From Straminergon stramineum (taxonomy: Eukaryota > Streptophyta > Bryopsida > Hypnales > Calliergonaceae): a stretch of 64,000 bases of DNA. A program made the position numbers and the translations under genes. Position 1 is the stretch's first letter; every line of letters starts with the position of its first letter. Positions 1 to 10,790 of the stretch are shown one piece after another. The notes below the pieces were generated by a model. That model was given only the letters and a program-made list of their open reading frames with translations, did no database searches and was not told where the DNA came from. The stretch covers positions 12,653,001 to 12,717,000 of the forward strand of contig OY987272.1 of the NCBI GenBank assembly GCA_963920665.1, read 5' to 3'.

Positions 1-415
1 ACCTTCCGGCTCTATCTCTAGTCTTAACAATTTGACAAGAGTCTTGCCCAAGAACAAGAAAAGGTCCCACTAAGCCTCGAAAAAGATATTCGCAAATCAT
101 CTCAGTGGTGGACTTTTTCATAGAACTCCACACCGATATCACTGCAAATTTTCCTAGCTCTGAGAGGAAATCGGAGCAAGCGGGTCTCACCCACACAGCC
201 TTTGGTCCCACTAAAGCGGGTTCTATGGCTGAGTGCGATCCCGAGGAGTCTCTGAAGTGTTTATGCGATAACCCCTTGGACTTCCAATCTTCGCAGACAC
301 ATAGAATGCCATTTAGGTCCAAGATTACATTGATCCACTTCTCTGCCACCCTGGACCTGAATGGCTGATTGACGCCCTCTGAAGTTCCTCCACGACCAGA
401 TGGAGGACCGGATTC
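1..415 (-). CDS. FCP1/NIF-like HAD phosphatase domain exon (partial, runs off left edge)
   Basis: An open minus-strand frame of 138 codons follows a good 3' splice site (TTTGATAGCAG, last base at 416) and continues past the window edge. A Ser/Gly/Pro-rich start leads into KWINVILDLNGILCV, which fits HAD motif I as found in FCP1/NIF-type phosphatases (hhhhDxDGTL), then VWVRPACSDFLSEL, FAVISVWSSMKKST and PFLVLGQDSC, which match the usual order: motif I, RPgl..FL, vgiWSS/motif II, and a [L]GQ/DQ..C segment. FCP1-like enzymes remove phosphate from serine in nuclear proteins such as the RNA polymerase II tail. The second Asp of DxD is Asn here, so activity is doubtful. The exon lies downstream of, and on the same strand as, the ParB-like gene, so it may belong to the same mobile element. 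Upstream exons were not found. The domain call is fairly secure; a transposon origin is inference. Confidence 0.6.
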
Positions 416-1010
416 CTGCTATCAAATAGGCGAATGCGTACGTAGTTATAATGCTATACTGTCTCATCCCAGACGTACAGCGAAATCACATAAAAACTAG
501 TGCTCACCAAGAAGCACAGCGGCAATACACACAAGGACCACTCGAAGTGTGAAGAGATAGAAGATCGAAGCTTACCTGTTTTTTAGAAGATCCGCAAGGT
601 ACTGTGAAGGTATCTTGTATCGTTGCTTTCCGTTCTTAAACGATATCCACGTTCTGCACTTCAACTCTAGGGACCGTGTTCCGATGGACTTCATCTTCAG
701 TTATAGAGAGAGGATATGATAGAGGATGTGTTTGTACAGTGGGTGCACATGGTGATGCGGGGACAATTGGCAAACTTAGTGGCCCTGCGATTCCAAATTT
801 ACGAAATGATACTCTGTGTGAGTGCTATATATTACAGGCTCCGGAATTGATTTTGAATATATACAATTAAAATTTAAACTCCGACACTCCATAGTTCATT
901 GGTGAACATGTCTCTCCACTGCAAAAATCCTGAACCTACACTATATCTACATGTAACACCCTATGATACAAATCAGCTCGAGTCGAGCTAAAACAAATGA
1001 CATCGAGTGA
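416..1010. other. Intergenic or intronic stretch, no gene recognised
   Basis: No convincing coding exon is seen. It should hold the 5' part or an intron of the FCP1-like gene and the 3' flank of the ParB-like gene. A short perfect palindrome sits at 975-989. Confidence 0.4.
975..989. repeat. 15-bp perfect palindrome AGCTCGA-G-TCGAGCT
   Basis: The left seven bases are the reverse complement of the right seven around a single G. It lies just past the last in-frame codon of the minus-strand gene set. It differs from the TTCAGGTCG family, and its role is unknown. Confidence 0.5.
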
Positions 1011-1538
1011 TTATTGAGTTGAACCTGCTGGTGAACCTTCGCCGAGAACCGTATCCAGTTCGAGTACTACTTTGGCTGGTTCCACGAGCAGGTTCGGCTC
1101 GGTGCCGGCATCCTCCGTATCTCTTGGTGTAACATTGGCCACCTCATGCACAGCAACCTCTGAATCGGTGGCTTCTCTCTTCTCTAACGGGAGAGATGGA
1201 CCTGCATCAGTGTCATTGGTAGGAGGAGGAGGGTCAGATTCTTGGGCACCAGTGGGAAGCGGTGCAAGCAATGTTGTAGCCTCTTGCGGGACAGACACTA
1301 CGCTGTCGTTTGATCCAGTGGCCTGATTTTGAATCAGGCGTTGCTGCGAAGTAGAGGCAGGCTGTAGGGACGCTAATGGCGTGGCTTCATTTTTGTTCAA
1401 ATATTGTTGCCACATTTCCCGGTTTTGCTTCTGTTCCATAATCATGGTTTCCGTTAAGGAAGCAACCCTTCGATTCGTCTCCTCCTGGAGCCTTCTACTC
1501 TCCGCCCTATCTGCCGCTTGGTCCTGACGCATACTCTC
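1011..1538 (-). pseudogene. In-frame C-terminal extension of the ParB-like gene, beyond a TAA stop
   Basis: This 175-codon frame continues exactly in phase after the TAA at 1541-1539. It encodes a Gln/Arg/Glu-rich, probably coiled-coil stretch (MRQDQAADRAESRRLQEE, then a segment with MWQQYLNKNE) and a Pro/Ser/Thr/Glu-rich tail. The codon before the stop is CAA and the stop itself could be CAA changed by one C-to-T step, so this may be the true end of the protein, cut off by a nonsense change. The full protein would then have about 1,283 residues. Alternatively the TAA is genuine and this is leftover reading frame. Its length and even composition favour real former coding sequence. Confidence 0.45.
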
Positions 1539-4500
1539 TTATTGCCTCATCAGAGAAGCTAGCGTCTCTACAACAGACTTCAAGGGGTCCACCTTCCTTT
1601 TCTTCGTCGGGCGCGTATTCGAGGAAAGAGTCACTGGAGTAGCACACACTCCTCCTGAAGCGTGCAATCCTGAAGAGGTAGAAGACTGTGGTGGATCCTG
1701 GAAGGCGGATCGACCTGGCATCAGAATGTCATCGAGACCTGCTTCATCATCCGAGCCCTCCTCCTCCTCGTCTTCTTCTTCTTCTTCATCAAAGATTGCG
1801 GCCTTCCTCTTCTCTGCCCGACTGCTCGAGGACCCTGTTGTGGACCTAGTCCTCATCCTTGTTGAAGATGGTGTCGACTGTGACCCCATCACTGCCGGGA
1901 ACTGTGTTGCATCAACAGGGTACTTGGTGTCCAGGAAATCGTCTTTGTCGAGCTTCAATGCTAGAGTAGCAATGTCGTTCCACAAGTCCGATTCGATGTC
2001 TGGAACTGTTGCGTATACATTTACAGAACTCATCTGCAATGTGATCACATGAATGACTAGTTTAGAATTACGTGGTTATTGCATTTCAGGTCGAACCGAC
2101 CTGAATAAGCATGAAGAATAATAAATGGTGACACTCTATGAAAGTTAATTGCTGGAGAAACTAAACAAATTCCGTCCAATAGCGCATATCAAGTCAAACC
2201 GATCTGAATTGCATTCAGTTACTTACCAATGCAACACACGTCAATTTTCCACGAGCAAAGACAGAGAAGACATTGGTCCCTAGATTACAAAATTTCTTCA
2301 CAACCCATAGGTAGAATTCCATTCTCAGCTCCATATTGTACATCCTGAAAGGGAGCTCATTGTATCTTCGTGGTTCTTTGTACACTGGTGTATCTGGAGC
2401 TATGAACTCCGAATATATTCTTGCTTGGTATACATTATCCAGGCTTTGAAGAAACATGAGCAGCACTTTCTTGAGCGCCTTAGCGTTGTTCGCTGGCAAA
2501 TCCATCAGACGTTCGTTCTTTGCCGGATAATAATCCGCACATTGCATGTTGAAAGTCTTAAGAACTTCATTCCTCTCGACATATGCAAGAACTTGTGCCT
2601 GGTCCTTCTGATCTGCACAAATAAATAACCAGGACTTCACTTCCTCCAAGAGAGGCTGCTTCATTTTCTCCATGGAAGTCAAGACTTCGTAGAAGAATGG
2701 CTTCTCTACTGTGGAATTTTCTTTCTGCAAAACGCCCAGGATAGTTCTGAAGTCTATGACCCCCAACTTCACCTCCTTGGCCGTGGTACTGGTCCATGCC
2801 ATGCGCGGCCACAACGCATGCTTATTCTCCAAAATTCGGTAGGGTCGGAGATAAGCGACGCCAGATGGAGGTACAAAAAGATTGCGTTTCTCTAGGAAGA
2901 CTCTAAAAAACTCTGCTGCTAAAGGTGATATCTCTGCAGCCGTTTTGTTTCTTGTCTTAACTTGCTTTGCTTGTGCAAAGAACGCTTCACCGGGCCTCTC
3001 TAACAACACATTCATAGTTGCACTTGTAATATTGCGGGTTCTCTTGAATTCCCTCCAGTTGGCAACTATGAGTTCGTTGTTGGCGTTGAACAGTCCAAGG
3101 TCTGGGTCAATTTGGTGAAGCTCTCTCTTCACCAGTTGCTTTCTCTTTCGTCGCTCCACCCACTCCTTAGTACTATAATAGCTATTGAGGACCGACGATA
3201 TCGTTTTGATAGTCACCTTCGGATACTTGAGGGTGCGTTTAGGTCCCGACTGATTCAAAATATGCTTCGCCAACTTCCCCAAGTCATCATAGCTGAGATT
3301 TCCCAATGGCTTGAAATAATCTCGACTCAGAGCACAACTCTCCTGCTTCCAGTTCTCTTTCTCGTTGAACTTCATGAGCGTGTCTGGATCGAAGAGCTCT
3401 CCGTGCGTAGAGTTAGTGATGACTTCACTCCACAAAATATATACATGGGCAGGTGCGGTAATAATCTTCAGCTCGTTTATAAGTCTCATTTTATCTTCCG
3501 CCCCCTTCTTCTTTAATAGCATGTGATTCTTGTTCACATCTATCATAGCAAAGCGTTGATGCACCGCTTTCTCAAACTCCTGCATATCATTATTCAAACA
3601 GCGTGTCAAGCTTTGAATAAATGAAGACAATATTCAAAAAATCAATTGTTCAAATGTAATATGCTTCCTAGGCAATTGCGCATTGAAGATGGCACCACTA
3701 CTACTGCAGTTCAAGTCGACCCGATTTGAATTACCCACCCTAAATTTCGTTGTTTGCTTCAATGACTCTCTATTCCGTTGAGCCATTTGGACTGTTCCAA
3801 CAGCAACCGCGTCCTTTGGATTCTTTGGGCTACCCATGTTCACCCATACGGTTCTCGCTCCGAGAATGTTAGTCGCCCAAGACGGTTGTATTGCTTGGAA
3901 GTGGTTGACGCGATTGTAATAGGCGGAGATGGACTGCAACTTCTCAGCATCATTCGACCACACAATAAAATAGTTCCACTTCTCGAACTCTTTTTGGGTC
4001 GTCTCGTCAATCCCACTATCATCCTCCATCATCATCCTGCTGGCAGCAACACTATGCTGACCGTTGATGATGTAGAACAAGCCATGTTCAACATCCTCCC
4101 ACTTTGTTGGCCTCTTCGTGGGACCAACTAGCATCACGCAGAGGGTTTGTTTGGTGCTCTTGTCGGGGATGTTGACAAGCCAGTTCATCATGGACTCCAC
4201 CAAATGGGTCTCTAAGACTCTAATGTTGAATTCAGCGGGTGCCTCAATCAACTGCTCTAAGGGAAGCACTTTCTTCTCATTCACCCCTAAAAAATAAGCG
4301 TCCGTGCATGTCTCCCAAAACCTTTTATAGACCGCACTGACAGTTTTGTAGTCCGGTCTGCGGTCCGTCTGCAGCGCTTGGGGCACCATTGCCATCAGAT
4401 CTGCATAACTCAATTCTCCTAAACCCGACTGCTCGGATACCTTCTCTGCGGGGTTTTTTGCAGAGGTTGAGCCCAGTGGATTGCTTCGTGTCATAGATGT

Positions 4501-5214
4501 TGGCGTTGGAGGTAGCTTCATATTCCTCTTCCCTCGACCTTGAGATCCTTGCATCTGTGTTCCCATAGACGGTTGACCTTCACCCTGACTACCAAATTCA
4601 ACAGAGACTGTTCGAGGAGCCATAAATGATTGTTGCATTGCATGCTTCTCCTTGAGCACTTCGAATGAATTGAAAAGGTAGCGCAATTTAGTGCAGAGAC
4701 GCTTTCCTGTCAAAGGTGTACCGTCCACGTTACTATAATAGTTATCGTCTACCTTCTTCTCTGGGTTCTTGATCTCACTACTATAAGGCGTGGGCTCCAG
4801 ACTCCGAAGGAAAGGTACCATCGTGAAAGGGATGTCCTCCGAGTTAAAGGTAAGAGTGAAGTGGTATTGCTTGTCGGTTGCCAATTCACTCTTCGTTGTC
4901 ACGCAGCGTACTTTAATATGTGGGTAGACGTCATTAATAACGTCCTTGACCTTCTCTTTGTAAGAAAGAGGAATAAAGATTTCTGACTTCTTGTATTTCA
5001 TATTGAAGACCATGTTGTCCGTATGGGGCACCATGGTCAGGCTCCAGGCTTCGACTTGGTCGGGATCACTGAACTCCCAGAAATCTCCTTCGATCATCAT
5101 CTCGTCATCGTCATACTCGTCCTCTGGTCTAGTAGTTGTCAGACGAGTAAAATAGGCGTTCAGATTCTGTATTTGGTCTTCCATTCTGCATGAACATAGG
5201 ATCTGTGAGTTCAT
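1539..5214 (-). CDS. Mobile-element gene for a large protein with a ParB/DGQHR-like motif (3 exons)
   Basis: Three minus-strand exons join in phase 0: 5214-3739 (492 codons), 3579-2227 (451) and 2033-1539 (164 plus stop). Donors are AGG|GTGGGT and TTG|GTAAGT; acceptors are ATGCAG|GAG and TTGCAG|ATG. The first ATG may really be at 5184, just after a TTCATGCAG acceptor. Residues 381-394 read YIINGQHSVAASRM, like the G-[EQN]-[HR]-R box of ParB/Srx folds and the DGQHR family, with Ser in place of the final Arg. Around the exon 2-3 join, KFCNLGTNVFSVFARGKL then VALMSSVNVYATV weakly recalls the Gly-rich SAM loop of beta-class DNA methyltransferases; no DPPY motif was found. Exon 3 has an acidic run, a KKRKV-type nuclear signal and a helical end. 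Both introns carry the 21-bp palindrome. The function is not established. Confidence 0.6.
2085..2208. repeat. Two palindromes inside intron 2 of the ParB-like gene
   Basis: 2085-2105 is a perfect TTCAGGTCG-AAC-CGACCTGAA dyad. 2188-2208 is a degenerate copy (ATCAAGTCA-AAC-CGATCTGAA) 103 bp away, starting 18 bp inside the 5' splice site. Both lie in the 193-bp intron 2226-2034. Confidence 0.85.
3710..3730. repeat. Palindrome inside intron 1 of the ParB-like gene
   Basis: TTCAAGTCG-ACC-CGATTTGAA is a 21-bp dyad of the same family, starting 8 bp after the GTGGGT 5' splice site of the 159-bp intron 3738-3580. Confidence 0.85.
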
Positions 5215-5288
5215 ACAATACTTCAGAGAAGTCGTTCATATCAGAATAGTGACTATGATTCCAATCCACTTCCTCTGGTTATTAGCAG

Positions 5289-6115
5289 TTCAGGTCGGCC
5301 CGACCTGAACGGCTAATCATTGCGTTGGATATTCTAGTGTCATCATTTCTAATTATCTAAGTAGATCCTGTAAAGAGTAGTTTGGCTTGATATATTCGAT
5401 AATGGGGATTGATGTTTGTTATCATTTATATTTTCAGTCAAGATACTGATAGTAATAATTGCACTCTGTTATTGATATCTAGCATTGCAGTTCAGGTCGC
5501 CCCGACCTGAATTGCACATTAATGTCTTGTTAAACGAATGCTTAATTGCTTTTATCTGTTCGTACTTTATCGACTTGATACTTATTTGATGAGTTTATGA
5601 ATCAGGCACAGTGATGGGGTTTTAGCTGTTAGTGATGTTCTTTAACGGGATTCCCTATGATTTTTTATTGTTTCAATTTTTTAAATGAATTGAATACAAG
5701 TAATGAAGTATTTGACTAACTGTACATGAGCTGAATTTCTTCTTCCTCTGTGCAATTCAGGTCGGGACGACCTGAATTGCACTTCTGTTGATGGTGCGTT
5801 ACTTGTGACATGGCCTGCCTTTCTTCAGACTGCACTGCAATTCAGGTCGTCCCGACCTGAAATGCATGTCCGTAAATAGTGCTTTATAGTTGACACGGCC
5901 AGGCTTTTGTGGACTTCCCTGCAATTCAGGTCATCCCGACCTGAATTGCATACAGTTTAATGGTACTTTATTGGTGACACGGCGAGGCTTTCTTCGGACT
6001 TCTCTACAGTTCAGGTTGGGACGACCTGAATTGCAGTTATGCTAATGGTCAATTAAAATTTGTGGTTCAAGGATTTCTTTTAAGTTTTTTGTTGTTCAGG
6101 CCGCCCCAACCTGAA
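5289..6115. repeat. Left palindrome array upstream of the ParB-like gene
   Basis: Seven 21-bp dyads of the form TTCAGGTCG-N3-CGACCTGAA begin at 5289, 5491, 5756, 5841, 5925, 6010 and 6095. The last five are 84-85 bp apart, and the DNA between them is itself repeated (a GTGACACGGC..GGCTTTCTTC..ACTTC core), so this is a tandem repeat of 85 bp with one dyad per unit. The central three bases vary (GCC, CCC, GGA, TCC) while the arms are kept, with the occasional compensating change. A spacing of 84-85 bp is close to eight helical turns, which would place the sites on one face. It lies 75 bp upstream of the first ATG and could be promoter or 5' UTR intron. Confidence 0.9.
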
Positions 6116-7023
6116 CTGAATTTTTGTGTTGCATAATACTTTTCGTTATCATGATCTATGATACTTATTTGATACCTGTTTGATACCCGGTGATACCCTG
6201 AGTAAACCCTACGTGAGCAATAAGGTAACCCTGATGAACCCTGGCACAGACCCTAAACAGACCCTAAGAGAACCCTAAGAGAACCCTGATCAAACCCTGA
6301 GCTCCAAACCTGATTCCAAAAAAATCAGAATCACAAGAAACCCTAAACCTGAAACCAGAATAAGCTAAACCCTAAACCAGCAAACCACAATTCAAAAGAA
6401 GTGAACATGCTAACCAAGGAACTAAAACGAAAGAATGTGATTCAAAACTAAATTCACACAAAAGCAAACCGTGAAACAAAAAACACAAGAACAAGTGCCA
6501 AGCGCTAAAACCGTAGACCACAATTTGAGGTCTTTTGCAGAACTACAAAATTCAAACACAAGACAATTAACCACAATGCAACAAACACAAAAACTGTGAC
6601 AAAACACAGAAGGGAAGTGTAAGTGACATCACCTTTCTAAGATAGAGCTCCACAATTGTGAGAAAATGAGAAGCGCTCCACCTTAGTGAAGCTCGTCAGT
6701 ACACCCTAAACCTTGAACATGTTCTCTGTGGAATAAGCACTATGGAAGATAACCAATACTGATAACATTTCAGAGAAAATACACAGAAATTTGTGCAGGG
6801 AAGAACCCTAAACCCTAAACCAAAGTCGCAGCACAGAGAATACGAAACCACTGAAGAAAAATGAACAGCAGAACCGTAAGCACACGGTGAAAGAAAACCA
6901 TACCTGAAGCGAGCGAGAGCACGAAATGGAAAGACGACGGTGCACACAACGAACAAGAAGAGAGGCGCAGTGTACACAGCGAGAGAAGACAAGGCGAGCT
7001 CACAGCGAACCAAAATACAAAGC
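6116..7023. other. Non-coding stretch rich in degenerate CCCTAAA/CCCTGA motifs
   Basis: From about 6180 to 6400 there are many aaaccctaa/aaccctga units, degenerate telomere-like repeats, and again near 6810-6825. The long minus-strand frames here are low-complexity and have no recognisable domain. It may be the far upstream part of the ParB-like gene. Confidence 0.4.
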
Positions 7024-7230
7024 GCGACGAGGAGAGGAACGGGAAGACGAAGCGAGCACACAGCAAACCAAAACAGGCGCCGCGACGAGGAGAGGAACGG
7101 GAAGACGAGCACACAGCGATCAGAACAGGCGCGACGAGGAGAGGAACGGGAAGACGAGCACACAACAAACCAGAACAAGCGCCACGACGGGGAGAGGAAC
7201 GGGAAGACGAAGCAGAAAACACCTGAAACC
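7024..7230. repeat. GC-rich minisatellite, about 50-bp unit, four copies
   Basis: The block gcgacgaggagaggaacggg followed by aagacga recurs at 7024, 7082, 7131 and (as gccacgacgggg) 7181, 49-58 bp apart. Because 49 and 50 are not multiples of three, the apparent open frames on both strands change phase between units and are not credible genes. Confidence 0.85.
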
Positions 7231-7589
7231 CTAAACCTAAGTGAACCGCACATGTAGTGAAAACCGACCCGCCAACCGCGCGGACACGTTGCGGGGCGTC
7301 ATTGCTTGGCTGAGGCCAACGTGAACTCAATAAAAATGTTTATAACCTCTAAAAGTCCACATTCATCTCCAAAATTAATGATTTCAGAAAAACCTTTATA
7401 AAGTGATATTTGGAAGAGTATTTTGGAATTTATAGACAAATAAAAGTCGTAGACTGTGAGTTGTAGACTCCATCCATACAGTTACATTCACCAATGCTAT
7501 TACCAATATCTTTTTTATACGTTTTGAAAGCAAATTTCCTAAATTCCTTCTAAATGCAATTTGCTTTCAAAATACGATCATTTTCGAGG
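7231..7589. other. Spacer with no recognised feature
   Basis: There is a short GC-rich patch up to about 7320 (aacacctgaaaccctaaacc, then a cgcgcgg block), followed by AT-rich sequence. No gene is seen. The drop in GC near 7330 may mark an element or promoter boundary. Confidence 0.3.
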
Positions 7590-8710
7590 TAAAATTTGTT
7601 GGAATGGATTTGGAATGAGGTTATTTTCACATGGTGACTTATTGAAATTTGTGTGTTCTTAAGCTCTATGACAGTTTTGGCAATTTCAGTTTAGAACTAC
7701 AATCAATGCTAATTTGGCTTGGTTAACCACTTAACATACTCCGACATTTATAATTTTAGAAAAAAATGTACTCTAGTAACACCAAATTCAACCCTTAGAT
7801 AGGACAACAACTTCATAATGTATTTCTACAAAATTAGGATAACTTTCATCCAAGCAATAAGCAGGATGAAACTTGAGTTTTCATTTGTCTATTGTCCAGA
7901 AAATGGTCATTGGAGCACTTATGGGTTAAACTTTTGAGTGCAACATCCTAGCTCCCCCTCTTTGTCTTAAGGAATTCTCAATAATTTCAAAGATTTTTTG
8001 TCAATTCAAAAGCTAATATCTTGCAATTTTCATAATGGAAATTTCTGATGTTTTATCCTAAACTTCTAAAACTAATTGACTACAAGATCCTACCATTATA
8101 TGTGTTCAATAAGTGTTTCTTTCCCTAAAAGGGCACTTTTATAGAGTTTCGGGGGAAAGCATAGTTAAGGAACTTTAGAAGTTAAGAACCCACTAAGAAC
8201 ACTTACAATTCAGAAGTCACCATGAACCCTAGTCATGATTGATTATCATTTCCTAATCCACTTCATTTTTTTAATGCTATAATAGAGTAAGACTTAAAGA
8301 AACTTGTGAAGAATTAGTAAATTGTAAACATCAAATTAGTCAAGTATGCGCATCATTACCCATTTAACCCCTAAATGCTCCAATGTCCATTTTATAGATG
8401 ATGAATAGATGGAAATTCAAGTTTCATCATCCATATTGCTTGGATGAAAGTTACCCTAAACTGTGGCTATATTTTATTAAACTGTTCTCCTATCTAAGGG
8501 TTCAATTTGTAATTTCTAGAGTACATATATTTTTCTAAAATTACAAACGTGCAAGGATGTCAAGTGGTTGACCAAGCCAAAATTGCATTGACTCTAGTTC
8601 AAAATCGGATTTGCCAAAATGAAGTCACAGATTTGGTAAACACAAACATTTCAAAAGATTACCATGTGAATAGTACCTCATTTCAAATCCACTCCAAGAT
8701 TTAATTAAAA
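7590..8710. repeat. Composite inverted repeat: arms 7590-7937 and 8367-8710 with inner ends at TTAA
   Basis: The arms of about 345 bp are diverged reverse complements (ggaatggatttggaatgagg against the complement of cctcatttcaaatccactcc; ggtcattggagcacttatgg against the complement of ctaaatgctccaatgtcc). The inner ends read gggTTAA and TTAAcccc, the terminus style of the TTAA-flanked families elsewhere in the window. The loop at 7985-8190 is a fragment of the 0.9-kb element found whole at 27600-28530. A third, shorter relative lies at about 60650-60985. Confidence 0.7.
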
Positions 8711-8737
8711 TTAAATTCTTAACACTTTTATATTATG

Positions 8738-9060
8738 AATCATTCTCTATTTTTTTCCTATATGTTGTAATGCCAAATGATTTGAAATTTTTCAAGCATG
8801 TAGTCAACTTGCCTTGAAGAATGAATCCAAAGAAGCACCACCATTTTGGACATTTTTTCGTACAAATGCAAGCTTCTAAAGTGTAGTTGTCTGATCATTC
8901 ATAGGGCCAAGAAAAAGATTTCTATGAATTTTAAAGCTTATATCTTGCAATCCATGTGGTGAAAATTTCTAAAATGTTTTCCAAATATTTTCAAACTAGC
9001 TTACTTCAAGACCCTACAATTACATGTGTCCTAAAATGTATTTTTTTTCTAAGAATTGAA
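8738..9060 (+). repeat. Internal fragment of the 0.9-kb TTAA-flanked element
   Basis: The sequence matches 28120-28450 in the same orientation (gaatcattctctatttttttcc and caagcatgtagtcaacttg are near copies). Neither terminus is present, so it is a truncated copy. Confidence 0.7.
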
Positions 9061-10563
9061 CTTATGGTAATGGTGATTTATTATTATTTGTTGGCATTGT
9101 AAACTATACAAGCGGGATAGAAGTTTGAATTTGTAAGTACTTTTGTCATTCACTACAAACTAAATTGAGGAAGGTCATCAAATTGGTAAGAATCCATACT
9201 AAAAAGAATACACAAAGGAGAAATAATTATTTATAAAAGCTTGTATAAATTCATAAAACACTTTACTTCTGCTATAATTTCTAAGAATTGGAGTAAACAT
9301 TTTTTTTAACATGTAGGGGGCGTTGGCAATAAAACGGCCTGTAAAACAACTTTTGTAAAAATTACATCAAATGAAAATGGCAAGAAAGGTCGGTGAAGAC
9401 CAAAGTCAACTAAACAAAAGAACAAATGTTTTAAAATGTTGGGATCTATATGTCTTAGACAATATTCACCATATATATGAAGAATTTCAACACTATTATG
9501 TGATCTTCAAAAAATCATCTGAGAAGTGCCCTCCAATTATAACCCTAACATTCATTAATAGTATTCTATTTATAATAAAAAAATCTTCAATGTTTACCAA
9601 AAAGATTAAAAAATAAGGTACCTTGCTCCAAGATACATGTATTTTCTAAACTACTATAATTAGGGTTTCAATGTTATTATTGCCTTCATTATAATTACAT
9701 TTATGGATTCCTTCAAAATACTACTATAAGAACTTTCTACATGAAAACTAGATAATCCCCTTAACATTGGACTATAATGCATTATAGGTAATTACTATGA
9801 GAACCATATAATATGAGAGGGTCCTACCAATTTTTCATCGGTAATGCATTGAAAAAAAAGGAAAAACACTAGTTTAGTATAGTCATGAACATTGAATACA
9901 AAAAATGCTATAAAATAACCAGGACTTCTATTTCTTTAATTTGCCATTGATTCATTTTAGGGTAGGTTCTATATTCTCTTCCTCATAAATTGTATTCATA
10001 AAATAACATGAACTAGGTCATTTTAGAACTAAATGACTACACGAATTCAACCCCAAAAAATTCCCAACATTTCTAATTCAATATATCCTTCAAATCTTAA
10101 TTATTGACAACTAATTCGATCATTTCATTACAAAACCTCTAGCAAGAATAAAAGGACAACTAACCATAAAATGCCACAAGACAAAATTCATTTACAACTT
10201 TTAAATATTTTCGGTATACAGAATACATATAAGCTTCTAAACTATTGAGAATCAAATTGTATACTAACATTGTCAATCATATAAGAAACAAAAGAGTTTT
10301 ATGGTAAATAATCCTTGTTCGGTTTCATCATCTAATTTTCTCCAAAGAAAAGCCCTAAACCCTAAACCCTAAACATACCTTAAACCCAAAGCATGAACGC
10401 ATCTCTCTAATTATGAAAAAGTGAGGTCGCGTTTTAGACATTTACTTCATTTCCGTAAATGCTAAGAATATAAATTCATCTGCATGTGATTTATACTTAA
10501 AATATTCATTAAACTCTCACCTACCATACTCAACAATTGCCCTTGTTTTAGGTGATTTTTTCA
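9061..10563. other. AT-rich spacer, no gene recognised
   Basis: No coding exon or RNA gene is supported. Three perfect CCCTAAA units occur at 10353-10373, a very short interstitial telomere-type motif. Confidence 0.4.
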
Positions 10564-10790
10564 TTTATCCCATAAACGATTCAACAACCATTTATTCGTC
10601 GACAATTGGCAAAGAATCCTTCTCTGTAGGACACAAGGGCAAGTAATCATCCCCGAAATTTGTGTATAAAGGAGAGATCTTCCATTGTAATTTGACCTGC
10701 AACTAGTAGTTTTGCTTTGTTTAGAGTATGTGATCTCAAACGGTTCCAAATAGGAGGATTCCCACAGTCACTAGCCCATGCTTTAAGGAC
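10564..10790 (-). mobile_element. Degenerate copy of the 0.23-kb TTAA MITE
   Basis: It contains the family landmarks in order: cccataaacg end, ggcaaagaatccttctctgta, aaaggagagatcttcc, a variant of gatgatgtcacacggttcc (gtatgtgatctcaaacggttcc), and cacagtcactagccc. Termini are mutated (TTAT instead of TTAA). Confidence 0.7.

Noticed and set aside
1726..2052. Ser-rich open frame on the plus strand
   Set aside because: It is the antisense of the acidic Glu run in exon 3 of the minus-strand gene.
5756..6115. Evenly spaced identical palindromes that look like a CRISPR array
   Set aside because: Context is plant nuclear DNA, spacers are themselves repeats of each other, there are no cas genes, and dyads are 21 bp with variable centres.
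6696..7330. Long open frames on both strands over the GC-rich tract
   Set aside because: They are produced by a 49-58 bp repeat; phase changes each unit and there is no domain.
10353..10373. Telomere-type CCCTAAA x3
   Set aside because: Too short to be a telomere or a fusion point; common chance or promoter motif in plants.
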